Origin: an uncultured Oscillibacter sp.
GTDB lineage: Bacteria > Bacillota > Clostridia > Oscillospirales > Oscillospiraceae
Assembly (NCBI GenBank): GCA_946551795.1
Contig: CAMNRF010000013.1
Coordinates: forward strand, 1 to 41,897
Length of the DNA stretch: 41,897 nt
Direction of reading: 5' to 3'
Part shown: positions 7,201 to 14,525 of the stretch, piece by piece
Layout of the letters: each line of letters opens with the position of its first letter
Position numbering within the stretch: the stretch's first letter is position 1
Made by a program: the position numbers and the translations under genes
Notes under the pieces: model-generated
The model's database searches: none
The model's input: the letters and a program-made list of their open reading frames with translations, nothing else
Told to the model about the DNA's origin: nothing

Positions 7201-7239
7201 TGCACAGCTATATCCGGAGGCCTTGTTCATTGCGGGTCT

Positions 7240-7269
7240 ATTCTACTCCCATTCAAAGTGTCCCGTCAA
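7240..7269 (-). promoter_or_regulatory. Sigma-A promoter of the transketolase operon
   Basis: On the minus strand: TTGACG (7264-7269), 18-base spacer, TAGAAT (7240-7245), giving a leader of about 140 bases. Confidence 0.6.
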
Positions 7270-7343
7270 TATCTGTTTGAATTTTCACAATAGATTGGGG
7301 AAAACGCAAAAAAAGCCGCCGTGTTTCGTGACAAAACATACAA

Positions 7344-7370
7344 AGGCGGCGCGGCAGAGCCGCGCCGCCT
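7344..7370 (-). terminator. Terminator after the permuted phosphoglycerate mutase gene
   Basis: An 11-base-pair GC stem (7344-7354 with 7360-7370, loop of 5) lies 6 bases past the stop codon. On the minus strand it is followed by TTTGTATGTTTTG, a moderate U-rich stretch. Confidence 0.65.
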
Positions 7371-7376
7371 CTCCCT

Positions 7377-8945
7377 TTATTCGTACCGGGTTCCGGTGCC
7401 CTCCACCATGGCGTCGTAGGCACGCTTGACCTTGTCGTAGTTCTTGTCCCGGTCCAGGGCCACGCCCCGGCCCACGCCGTCCACGATGCGGCCCACGCCG
7501 ATGGCCTCCAGACGCTGGTCCGTCTCCGCCAGCAGGGCGGGGGCGGAGCCGGGGTCGGTGGAGCGGCCGTCGAAGATGATGTGGAGATACACCCTGTCCA
7601 GCCCGTTGTCCCGGGCCATCTCGCAGATGTTCAGGGGGTAGTCGATGCAGCCGTGGGAGGACTTGTAGGTCAGATACGCCAGCAGGTGCAGGGCGGTGCC
7701 GTTCTTTTTGGCGTGCTCGATGGCCTGGAGGAAGATGGGGTTCTTCTTAAAGCTGCCGTCCTTCACGGCGGCGTCCAGGCGGACGTCGTCCTGCATCACG
7801 CAGCGGCCCGCCCCCAGGTTGGAGTGGCCCGCCTCGGAGTTGCCGGCCTTGCCGGCCCCCAGGCCCACGAACTCACCGGAGGCCTGGAGCCTGGACCAGG
7901 ACTTCTCCGCCAGCAGGGAGTCCCAATAGGGGGTGTCGGCCAGGTGAATGGCGTCGCCGTCGTCGCCGGTGCCAAGGCCCCAGCCGTCGCAGATGATGAG
8001 AAGCATCTTCCGCCCCTCACCCCAGTCCCTGCCCTCGCAGAGGGGTTTTCCGTCCATCTCGGGGGGCTGGGGGATGCCCATCACGTCCAGCACCGTGGGG
8101 GCCACGTCCCCCAGGGAGCCGTCCCGCAGGGCGATGGGAGCGGGGTCGGCGGGGTCGATCAGGATGAAGGGCACCAGGTTGGTGGTGTGGGCCCCGTCGG
8201 GCTTGCCGGCGGCGGTGTAGAGCTTTTCAATGTTGCCGTGGTCGGCGGTGATGGCCACCACATAGCCCTTCCCCAGGGCGTCGTTGACCACCTTGTCCAG
8301 GTACTGGCTCACATAGCCGCAGGCTTTGATCTTGGCCTGGGTGTTCTGGGTGTGGCCGATGACGTCGCCGTTGGCGAAGTTGGTCACCACGAAGTCGTAC
8401 TTCCCCAAGGCGTCCATGACGGCGTCCGCCACCTGGGGCAGGGACAGCTCCGGCTTCTGGTCGAAGTCGATGCCCTTGGGAGAGGGGAAGCACAGGTCGT
8501 CCTCCCCGGGGAAGGCGTTGTTCTCGCCGCCGTTGAAGAAGAAGGTCACGTGGGCGAACTTCTCGCTCTCGGCGCAGTGGAACTGGCTCTTGCCCGCCTC
8601 GCTCAGCACCTGGGCCAGGGGCTTCACCACCTTGGCGGGGGCGAAGGCGATGGGCAGATCCTTGAACTTGTCGTGGTACATGGTCATGATGACGAAGTCC
8701 AGGTCCTTGAGCTTCCGGCGCTCCGCCTTGTCGAAGCCCTCCTCCGTGAACATCTCGGTGAGCTCGATCTCCCGCTCGCCCCGGCGGCAGCAGAAGATGG
8801 CGGCGTCGCCGTCGGAGATCTTGCCCACGGGCTTGCCGTCCTCCACCAGGACCATGGGCTCTAGGTGATAGTCGTCCTGCCCCAGCCCGTATGCCTTTTT
8901 AACGGCCTCCGCCAGCTGGGCGCCGCCGCGTTTGATGTCTGCCAT
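7377..8945 (-). CDS. Circularly permuted cofactor-independent phosphoglycerate mutase homologue
   Basis: This 522-residue protein carries the whole iPGM (GpmI, alkaline phosphatase superfamily) sequence, but the halves are swapped. Residues about 8-301 match the usual C-terminal half (from after GxGPTYRD to the end). Residues about 314-521 match the usual N-terminal half, joined by a short linker (CEGRDWGEGRK) with a Met (M314) where the ancestral start would be. Metal and catalytic residues remain: D194, H198, D235, H236 (ADHGN), H253 (AHTTN), D320 (CDGWG) and nucleophile S370 (GNSEAGH). Arg55, Arg58, K129, H431, R493 and R499 fit known substrate contacts. Two pocket motifs differ: usual SDGGVH reads TYKSSH (426-431), and DGRD reads DGRS (459-462), so the substrate may not be 3-phosphoglycerate. 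AGGAGG precedes the ATG. It is last in the HAD operon, under the predicted LacI operator. Confidence 0.93.
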   Translation of the reverse strand: MADIKRGGAQLAEAVKKAYGLGQDDYHLEPMVLVEDGKPVGKISDGDAAIFCCRRGEREIELTEMFTEEGFDKAERRKLKDLDFVIMTMYHDKFKDLPIAFAPAKVVKPLAQVLSEAGKSQFHCAESEKFAHVTFFFNGGENNAFPGEDDLCFPSPKGIDFDQKPELSLPQVADAVMDALGKYDFVVTNFANGDVIGHTQNTQAKIKACGYVSQYLDKVVNDALGKGYVVAITADHGNIEKLYTAAGKPDGAHTTNLVPFILIDPADPAPIALRDGSLGDVAPTVLDVMGIPQPPEMDGKPLCEGRDWGEGRKMLLIICDGWGLGTGDDGDAIHLADTPYWDSLLAEKSWSRLQASGEFVGLGAGKAGNSEAGHSNLGAGRCVMQDDVRLDAAVKDGSFKKNPIFLQAIEHAKKNGTALHLLAYLTYKSSHGCIDYPLNICEMARDNGLDRVYLHIIFDGRSTDPGSAPALLAETDQRLEAIGVGRIVDGVGRGVALDRDKNYDKVKRAYDAMVEGTGTRYE

Positions 8946-8978
8946 ATGAAAATACCTCCTGTATGGATGAAATCAGTA

Positions 8979-9755
8979 TCACTGTCCGTCGTCGGGGCGG
9001 ATCAGCCTGTCGATGGCCACCTGCCCGCAGGCGGGGAAGATGTCCAGCAGCTGGGGGAAGGTGTAGACCTTGCCGTCGGGCATGTTCTCCTCCGTCAGTT
9101 TCAGGGGCTTATTCCTGTCGTACTGCACTGTGACGGTCATGCCGAAGGCGCAGGCCTTGGCCCCCACGATGTCCCGGTTCAGGTTGTCGCCCACGTAGCA
9201 GCAGTTCTCCGGCTGCGCGCCCACCTCGTCCAGAGCGTAGTAGTAGATGGCGGGGCCGGGCTTGCGGACGTAGGTGATGGAGGACTGCTGCACGGTCTTG
9301 AAGTAGGGCCGCAGGCCGTCCGCGTCCAGCCACTCGTCCACCTCCCGCTTTCCCACCAGGTCGCTGATGATGCCCAGGGTGTAGCCCCGGGCGCACAGCT
9401 CCTTGACGGTCTCGGCGCCGCCGGCCACCACGGTGCGGCGGCCCTTGGTCTGGCGGTACTGGTAGGTGAGCTCCGCGGCGTTTTTCAAAATCCGCTCCCG
9501 GTCCATGTCATAGGCAAGCCACCGGGTCCACAAAACCTCCTCCGGCGCCTCGCACATGAATTTCAGCGCCCACTCCCGGTACTTGTCGTACCGCTTGTCG
9601 ATGACGTCGCTGAACCACTGGTTGGGGTCGTCGGTCTCCACGCCGCAGAGCGCCGCGATCTTCGCCCGGGCGGCGGAGAGGTAGGCGGGGTCCTCGTCGA
9701 TGACCCGGAAGGTGCCCCCCAGGTCCAGAAAGATATAGCGAATATCGGTGTTCAT
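8979..9755 (-). CDS. HAD superfamily protein 1 (second Asp of motif I replaced by Gly)
   Basis: This 258-residue HAD protein has a helical cap inserted after motif I (residues about 20-110). Motif I is FLDLGGT: nucleophile D11 is present but the usual second Asp, the general acid/base, is G13. Motif II is GIISD, motif III the lysine in VRKPGPAIY, motif IV YVGDNLNRDIVGAK. It is clearly paralogous to the next two genes upstream: all share a [YR]xKYRxW segment, a YQYRQxKGRR stretch and the RKP-IY block. Canonical HAD phosphatases need the second Asp; dehalogenases (Tyr) and phosphonatases (Ala) do without, so chemistry other than plain phosphate ester hydrolysis is possible. AAGGAGG lies 10 bases before the ATG. 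It is third in the operon HAD-HAD-HAD-mutase; the gap of 98 bases upstream contains a GC hairpin. Confidence 0.88.
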   Translation of the reverse strand: MNTDIRYIFLDLGGTFRVIDEDPAYLSAARAKIAALCGVETDDPNQWFSDVIDKRYDKYREWALKFMCEAPEEVLWTRWLAYDMDRERILKNAAELTYQYRQTKGRRTVVAGGAETVKELCARGYTLGIISDLVGKREVDEWLDADGLRPYFKTVQQSSITYVRKPGPAIYYYALDEVGAQPENCCYVGDNLNRDIVGAKACAFGMTVTVQYDRNKPLKLTEENMPDGKVYTFPQLLDIFPACGQVAIDRLIRPDDGQ

Positions 9756-9853
9756 GGGTGATCAGCCTCCTTATTGTATTGGTATTGAATCGCGGAATCG
9801 CAAAAGGCAGGGCGCGCCCGGCGGGCTTCCGCCCCCGGACGTCCCATGGTTCT

Positions 9854-10591
9854 TCATTTCAGCGGGGGAAGCAGGTCCAGAATCTCCCGGAAGTCGCTGA
9901 CCACCGCGTCGGGGCGGTTGGCCTCGGTGAACTCCACGGCGTGCTTTTTCTCCGGGGAGCGGAAGATGATATTGCAGCCGATGCCCGCCTCCTTGGCGCC
10001 GGTGATGTCCCGCTTCACGTTGTCCGCCACGGACACGCAGTCCTCCGGAGCCACGCCGATGTCCCGGCAGGCGATGTCGTAGATCTCGGAGCAGGGCTTG
10101 CGCAGTCCGCAGACCGAGGAGAGGACCACGGTGTCGAAGTACCGGTCCAGGCCGTCCTCCTCCAGCCAGTCGGGCACCTCGTGCTCGCCGATGAGGTTGG
10201 AGATGATCCCCAGCTTGTAGCCCCGCTCATGGAGCCCCTGGATGACCTCCACGCCGCCGTCCACGACGACCCGGCGGCCCTTGCACTGGCGGTACTGAAA
10301 GCTCAGCTCGTGGCAGACCTGCCTGATCCGCTCCTGATCGTAGTCCGGCAGCAGCCATTTGCACCACAGCTCCTCGTCCCGGGACTCCCGATTCTCCTCC
10401 AGGGCCCACTTGCGGTAGGGCTCGTACCGCTCCTCGATCATCTGGTAGAACTCCTCGTAGGGCACGGGGGAGCCGGCGATCTCCGCCATCTTTCGGCGGG
10501 CGTGCTTCATCCAGGGCTCCTCCAGCAGGGCGATGCGCAGCGTGCCCCCCAGGTCGAAAAAGACGGCCTTGTAACGCTTGCTCGTATCCAT
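9854..10591 (-). CDS. HAD superfamily protein 2 (second Asp of motif I replaced by Gly)
   Basis: This 245-residue paralogue of its neighbours has motif I FFDLGGTLR (D13 nucleophile, G15 in place of Asp). A helical cap includes ERYEPYRKWALEE and ELWCKWLLPDYD. Motif II is GIISN, motif III LRKPCSEIY, motif IV VADNVKRD, where the usual Gly of GD is Ala. Cap similarity to HAD 1 and HAD 3 is strong over the full length, so the trio arose by tandem duplication. GGAGGAAG precedes the ATG. It starts 15 bases after the stop of HAD 3, so the two are co-transcribed from the promoter at 11447-11475. Confidence 0.88.
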   Translation of the reverse strand: MDTSKRYKAVFFDLGGTLRIALLEEPWMKHARRKMAEIAGSPVPYEEFYQMIEERYEPYRKWALEENRESRDEELWCKWLLPDYDQERIRQVCHELSFQYRQCKGRRVVVDGGVEVIQGLHERGYKLGIISNLIGEHEVPDWLEEDGLDRYFDTVVLSSVCGLRKPCSEIYDIACRDIGVAPEDCVSVADNVKRDITGAKEAGIGCNIIFRSPEKKHAVEFTEANRPDAVVSDFREILDLLPPLK

Positions 10592-10606
10592 GGCGCTTCC
10601 TCCTTA

Positions 10607-11341
10607 TTAAGTACGGGCGGGGAAGATGTCCAGCAGCTCCGACAGGGCGGTGATCACGTGGTCGGGGGTGAACTCCCTGCCGGTGGCGTGCTCGTTGTTC
10701 AAGGTGTCGGGCTCGTCGATGCGGATCATCATGCCGAAGCCCGCGGCCTGGGTGCCCTCCACGTCCCGGACGGGGTTGTCGCCCACATAGGCGCAGTTGG
10801 CCTCAGGGGTGCCGATGCAGCGGCAGGCCAAGTGGTAGATCGCCGGGTCGGGCTTGCGCAGCCGCACCTTGGAGGAGAGGATGGTGGTCTTGAAGCACTG
10901 GGCCACGCCGTCGGCGGCCATCCAGTCGGGGATCTCCGTCTCCGTGACGGTGTTGGCGATGATGCCCAGGGTGTAGCCCCGGGCGCAGAGCTCTTTAAGC
11001 GTTGACACGGCGTCGGGCCGGGCCACCCGGCGGCCGTCGTGGTCCCGCCACAGGCGGGTGAGCTTGGGCGCGTTGGCGAAGATCATGTTGGGCTCGTACT
11101 CCGGCAGCATGTACTGAGTCCACAGCTCGCCCTCGGAGGCGTCCAGCAGCGTCTCCTTGGACAGCCTGCGGTACTTCTTCCACCGCTCCTCCAGCTTGGC
11201 GAAGAGCTCGTCGTGGCTCTCCGTGGTCTGGATCAGCTCCATGAGGCCCGCCTCGGCCCGGTCGATAAAGTCCTGCTCCTTGAGCACGATGCGCAGGGTG
11301 TTGCCCACATCAAAGAAAATCGTCTGAATATCCGGGGTCAT
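10607..11341 (-). CDS. HAD superfamily protein 3 (motif I and motif II both altered)
   Basis: This 244-residue protein is the first gene of the operon. Motif I is FFDVGNTLR (D11 kept, G13 replaces the second Asp, N14 the usual Gly). Motif II reads GIIAN, with Ala where the phosphate-binding Ser/Thr normally stands. Motif III is LRKPDPAIY and motif IV YVGDNPVRD. The double change suggests reduced or altered catalysis, or a binding or scaffold role within the paralogue set. The ATG at 11341 is used because AAGGAGG lies 8 bases upstream; the in-frame TTG at 11359 sits upstream of that site. The divergent lacI lies about 330 bases away, and the operator at 11418-11429 lies in this gene's leader. 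Confidence 0.88.
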   Translation of the reverse strand: MTPDIQTIFFDVGNTLRIVLKEQDFIDRAEAGLMELIQTTESHDELFAKLEERWKKYRRLSKETLLDASEGELWTQYMLPEYEPNMIFANAPKLTRLWRDHDGRRVARPDAVSTLKELCARGYTLGIIANTVTETEIPDWMAADGVAQCFKTTILSSKVRLRKPDPAIYHLACRCIGTPEANCAYVGDNPVRDVEGTQAAGFGMMIRIDEPDTLNNEHATGREFTPDHVITALSELLDIFPART

Positions 11342-11417
11342 TTCAAAGTCCTCCTTCAAAATAATAATCGAGGAAAACCCGCCGGCGGGCCGCGCCGTCC
11401 GGCGGTGGGACCGGCTT

Positions 11418-11429
11418 GTAAACGTTTGC
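11418..11429. promoter_or_regulatory. LacI-family operator in the HAD operon leader
   Basis: GTAAACGTTTGC contains the palindrome AAACGTTT with a central CG, the usual form of LacI-family sites. It begins about 18 bases downstream of the -10 box of the minus-strand promoter, a position suited to repression. Confidence 0.75.
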
Positions 11430-11446
11430 GGCCTTTTATAGATTTC

Positions 11447-11475
11447 ATTCTAAATAATGGCGGGTTCTTTGTCAA
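11447..11475 (-). promoter_or_regulatory. Sigma-A promoter of the HAD-HAD-HAD-mutase operon
   Basis: On the minus strand: consensus TTGACA (11470-11475), 17-base spacer, TAGAAT (11447-11452). Confidence 0.75.
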
Positions 11476-11547
11476 TATGCCAAATGCCAAAGTGTAGGGC
11501 AGTTTTTTCGTTTTTATGCCCAAAAGGCGGAAAAAATCAGATTGTTA

Positions 11548-11576
11548 TTGACAATAGTGGGAAAATCATATATGCT
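11548..11576 (+). promoter_or_regulatory. Sigma-A promoter of lacI
   Basis: Consensus TTGACA (11548-11553), 17-base spacer, TATGCT (11571-11576), with a leader of about 90 bases that holds an operator. Confidence 0.65.
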
Positions 11577-11630
11577 TTCATTATATGGCTGGCAGTGGGA
11601 ACCACGCTGCCGGCCGCCAAATATAAGACG

Positions 11631-11641
11631 GAAACGTTTGC
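11631..11641. promoter_or_regulatory. LacI-family operator in the lacI leader
   Basis: GAAACGTTTGC has the same AAACGTTT core as the sites at 11418 and 25356. It lies about 50 bases downstream of the predicted lacI transcription start, so lacI probably represses itself. Confidence 0.7.
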
Positions 11642-11670
11642 GATTTTGCCCGCCGGGGAGGTTGAATTCT

Positions 11671-12675
11671 ATGAAAAGCGTAACGCTCAAAGATGTGGCA
11701 AAGGCCGCCGGCGTCTCTTACGCCACCGTCTCCCGGGCCCTGTCCGGCAGCCCCCAGATCGGCAGCGACACCCGGGAGCGCATCATCAAGCTCTGCGACG
11801 AGATGGGCTACACCACAAACTATGTGGCCCGCTCCATGGTGATGAAGAAGACCGACCTCATCGGCCTGGTGGTGCCCTCGGTGGACAACCAGTTCATGAG
11901 CGAGATGGCCTACCATGCGGAGATGAGCGCCCGGACCCACGGCTACAACATCATGCTGTGCAACTCCGGCCCGGACCTGAAGCAGGAGAAGACCGTGGTC
12001 AAGCTGCTGCTGGGCCGCCAGGTGGACGGCATCCTCATCGTGCCCCAGGGGCCCCAGACCTATGAGAACATCCGGGCCTACACCGACCAGGTGCCCACGG
12101 TGTTCGTCAGCGAGAACCTGCGGGACCAGCCCCAGAGCTACGTCACCGTGGACAACAGCCGGGGCACCTACATCGGCACCAAGTACCTCTACGAGCTGGG
12201 CCACCGGGACATCCTCTACTTCGGCCGCCGCCGCACCACCACCCACCAGCTGCGGGCGGAGGGGTATATGCGGGCCTGTCAGGAGCTGGGCCTCCAGCAG
12301 CGGTTTTTCAACAGCGAGTACAGCCGCTCCTCCATCAACAACGGCTACCAGATGGCCCGGGAGCTCTTCTCCCGACCCATCGACTACACCGCCATCTTCG
12401 CCTCCACGGACTCCCACGCCCTGGGCGTCATGCGGGCGGCGGACGAGCTGCGGATCGACATCCCCGGCCACCTCAGCCTCATCGGCTTCGACAACATCCC
12501 CTCGGCGGAGCTGCCCCGCATCGAGCTGACCACCATCGAGCAGCCCCTGCGGGAGATGGCCATCCAGGCCGTGGACATGCTGCGGGACAAGATCGAGCAC
12601 GGCACCCAGGGGTATGTCCACCAGATCCTCCTGCCGGGCCTCGTGAAGCGGGGCACCTGCCGGGCGCTGGACTGA
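11671..12675 (+). CDS. LacI family transcriptional regulator
   Basis: This 334-residue protein has an N-terminal helix-turn-helix (residues about 3-27: VTLKDVAKAAGVSYATVSRAL), a hinge helix near YTTNYVARSMV, and a two-lobed periplasmic-binding-protein-like effector domain from IGLVVPS to the C-terminus. Recognition residues YATVSR fit operators with a central CG. A ribosome binding site GGGGAGG stands before the ATG; longer in-frame starts would run back through the operator. It is divergent to the HAD-mutase operon and followed by PHP and PfkB genes on the same strand. The three AAACGTTT sites in the window suggest that it controls itself, the HAD operon and the ABC importer operon; the inducer is probably a sugar or sugar phosphate of that pathway (inference). 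Confidence 0.93.
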   Translation: MKSVTLKDVAKAAGVSYATVSRALSGSPQIGSDTRERIIKLCDEMGYTTNYVARSMVMKKTDLIGLVVPSVDNQFMSEMAYHAEMSARTHGYNIMLCNSGPDLKQEKTVVKLLLGRQVDGILIVPQGPQTYENIRAYTDQVPTVFVSENLRDQPQSYVTVDNSRGTYIGTKYLYELGHRDILYFGRRRTTTHQLRAEGYMRACQELGLQQRFFNSEYSRSSINNGYQMARELFSRPIDYTAIFASTDSHALGVMRAADELRIDIPGHLSLIGFDNIPSAELPRIELTTIEQPLREMAIQAVDMLRDKIEHGTQGYVHQILLPGLVKRGTCRALD

Positions 12676-12753
12676 GCCCCGGCCCATTTCAAAAATCCAG
12701 GGATGCCCGACATCCACGCCGGACCCCCATAAAAGAAAGGGAGCAGATCTCAT

Positions 12754-13482
12754 ATGAACGGCTATCTCTACGACCCCCACACCCACACGGCGGAGACCAG
12801 CAGGTGCGGACACCTCTTCGCCGCCGACGTGGTGGACCGCTACCTCCGCCACGGCTTCTCCGGCCTGGTGGTCACCGACCACCTCCACCCGGAGTACCTC
12901 TCCCGCATCGACACGGAGCACAACTGGGACAAGGTCATGGACCACTACCTCTCCGGCTACCACGCCTCCAAGAAGCGGGGCGACGAGGTGGGCCTGGACG
13001 TGCTCCTGGGCGCCGAGTTCCGCTTTCCCGAAAACGACAACGACTACCTGGTCTACGGCATCGACGAGCAGTGGCTCCGCTCCAATCCCTACGCCTGCTG
13101 CATGAGCGCCCAGGAGTTCTTTGACAAGTTCCACGACCAGGTCCTGATCATCCACGCCCACCCCTTCCGCAAGGGCAGCGCCCCGGTGCGGGAGACCGCC
13201 GTCCACGGCGCGGAGATCATCAACGGCAACCCCCGCCACGAGAACAACAACGACCAGGCCCTGGACCTGTGCCGCCGCCATCCCGAGTACTACCGCCTGG
13301 CCGGGTCCGACACCCACCGGGACGGGGACGAGGCCCGCACCGCCGTCATCCTGCCGGAGCGGGTCCACGACTCCTTCGCCTACAAGGCCCTCATCGAACG
13401 CCGGGACTTCCACCTCTGGAGCCCGTCGTTCCAGGAGTTTGTGGAGGCCGACGAGGCCATGCGGAAGGAGGCGGCGCAATGA
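12754..13482 (+). CDS. PHP domain metal-dependent phosphoesterase
   Basis: This 242-residue protein has the PHP metal-binding motifs in order: DPHTHT (7-12), GLVVTDHLH (about 37-45), the Glu of LLGAEFRF, IIHAHPF, and the C-terminal SDTHRD. PHP proteins are polynuclear metal phosphoesterases (histidinol phosphatase, nucleoside 3',5'-bisphosphate phosphatase and the like); no polymerase or other domain is attached. AAAGGGAG lies upstream of the ATG. It follows lacI by 78 bases and overlaps the kinase gene by ATGA, so PHP and PfkB are translationally coupled. A phosphatase coupled to a sugar kinase suggests that a phosphate is moved from one position of a substrate to another, but this is inference. 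Confidence 0.88.
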   Translation: MNGYLYDPHTHTAETSRCGHLFAADVVDRYLRHGFSGLVVTDHLHPEYLSRIDTEHNWDKVMDHYLSGYHASKKRGDEVGLDVLLGAEFRFPENDNDYLVYGIDEQWLRSNPYACCMSAQEFFDKFHDQVLIIHAHPFRKGSAPVRETAVHGAEIINGNPRHENNNDQALDLCRRHPEYYRLAGSDTHRDGDEARTAVILPERVHDSFAYKALIERRDFHLWSPSFQEFVEADEAMRKEAAQ

Positions 13483-14360
13483 GCCGGTTTGACTCTCTGA
13501 TCATCGGCGAGGTGGCCCGGGACACCAACGTGGACTACGACGGCACCACCGTCCAGGCCATCGGCGGCGCGGTGTACTACTCCGGCTACGCCGCCGCCAA
13601 TATCGGGCACAAAATCGCGGTGCTGCCCAAGGCGGCCATGGCCCCGGCGGAGCTGGAGGCGGCCTTCGCCAAGGCCCCTGACGCCGCGGTGTACCCCCTG
13701 CCCAGCACCCGCTCCTTTGTGACCAAAAACGTCTACCACACCCCGGACCGGGAGCGGCGCACCTCCACGGTGGACAGCGTCATCGACCCCTACCGCACCG
13801 ATGAGATCCCCGCCGGCATCGACGCCGCCATCTGGCACCTGGCGGGCCTGGTGGGGGGCGACATCCCCGACGGGATGATCCCCTTCGCCGCGGAGCGGGC
13901 CATGGTGGCCATCGACGTGCAGTGCATGCTCCGCTGGGTGGAAAACGGCGGCATGGTGTACCGCGACTGGGCGGCGAAAAAGGAGATGCTGCCCTATGTC
14001 CGCTTCCTCAAGACCGACGCCGCCGAGGCGGAGATCCTCACCGGCCTCACGGACCGGGCGGAGGCCGCCAAAATGCTCTACAGCTGGGGAGCAAAGGAGA
14101 TTCTGATCACCCACAATACCGAGGTGCTGGTCTACGACGGAAGGGAGATCTACACCTGCCCCATCAAGGCCCGGAACCTCTCCGGCCGCACCGGGCGGGG
14201 GGACACCACCTTCGCCTGCTACATCAACGAGCGGCTGACGGAGGACATCCCCACGGCCCTCCGCACCGCCACGGCCCTGGTCTCTTTGAAGATGGAGACG
14301 CCGGGGCCCTACATGGGCACCCGGGCGGATCTGGAGGATTACATCAAAGCGTTCTACTGA
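13479..14360 (+). CDS. PfkB family carbohydrate kinase
   Basis: This 293-residue ribokinase-like protein has an N-terminal substrate strand (SLIIGEVARDTNVDYDG), the GGAVYYSGYAAANIG block (first PfkB signature) and the second signature NLSGRTGRGDTTFACYI, where the Asp of GRGD is the catalytic base and the anion-hole Gly residues remain. Length is normal. The lid region is short, as in monomeric members of the family. It phosphorylates a sugar, sugar acid or nucleoside; the exact substrate is not readable. ATGA overlap with the PHP gene gives coupling. It ends at a strong terminator (14382-14415). Its location under lacI control suggests catabolism rather than salvage. Confidence 0.9.
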   Translation: MSRFDSLIIGEVARDTNVDYDGTTVQAIGGAVYYSGYAAANIGHKIAVLPKAAMAPAELEAAFAKAPDAAVYPLPSTRSFVTKNVYHTPDRERRTSTVDSVIDPYRTDEIPAGIDAAIWHLAGLVGGDIPDGMIPFAAERAMVAIDVQCMLRWVENGGMVYRDWAAKKEMLPYVRFLKTDAAEAEILTGLTDRAEAAKMLYSWGAKEILITHNTEVLVYDGREIYTCPIKARNLSGRTGRGDTTFACYINERLTEDIPTALRTATALVSLKMETPGPYMGTRADLEDYIKAFY

Positions 14361-14381
14361 GCGGAGCACGGGCAAACATAC

Positions 14382-14415
14382 AGGGGCGGGGCGCTGAAAA
14401 CGGCGCCCCGCCCCT
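14382..14415 (+). terminator. Terminator of the lacI-PHP-pfkB unit
   Basis: A 13-base-pair GC stem (14382-14394 with 14403-14415, 8-base loop) lies 22 bases after the pfkB stop, followed by CTGTCACTTTT. Confidence 0.7.
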
Positions 14416-14525
14416 CTGTCACTTTTGCCGCAAATCTGTATCCCTTTTGTAATCCTTTTGAGATTTTTTTCATCCCGCGGAGTGGTATCCTTTCCCTGTC
14501 AAACTGATAGAAAGGACTTTCCGCC

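Larger units (their letters stand above)
11342..11670. promoter_or_regulatory. Divergent regulatory region between the HAD operon and lacI
   Basis: This 329-base gene-free stretch is notably AT-rich in the middle. It holds both divergent promoters (11447-11475 minus; 11548-11576 plus) and two LacI-type palindromes (11418-11429 and 11631-11641), one in each leader. I see no coding sequence in it. Confidence 0.8.

Noticed and set aside
5458-7293. A 611-codon open frame antisense to both transketolase genes
   Set aside because: Antisense shadow; both minus-strand genes have full catalytic motifs and ribosome binding sites.
8979-11341. Calling the HAD proteins phosphonoacetaldehyde hydrolases with an aminoethylphosphonate importer
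   Set aside because: Motif I has Gly, not the phosphonatase Ala, I could not place the Schiff-base lysine of the cap, and no aminoethylphosphonate transaminase is in the operons.
11581-13479. A 632-codon minus-strand frame across lacI and PHP
   Set aside because: Low-complexity antisense shadow of two genes with clear domains.
14440-14525. Promoter for the lipoprotein at 14526
   Set aside because: TTGAGA and TATCCT are both present but 22 bases apart, too far for a standard sigma-A promoter.
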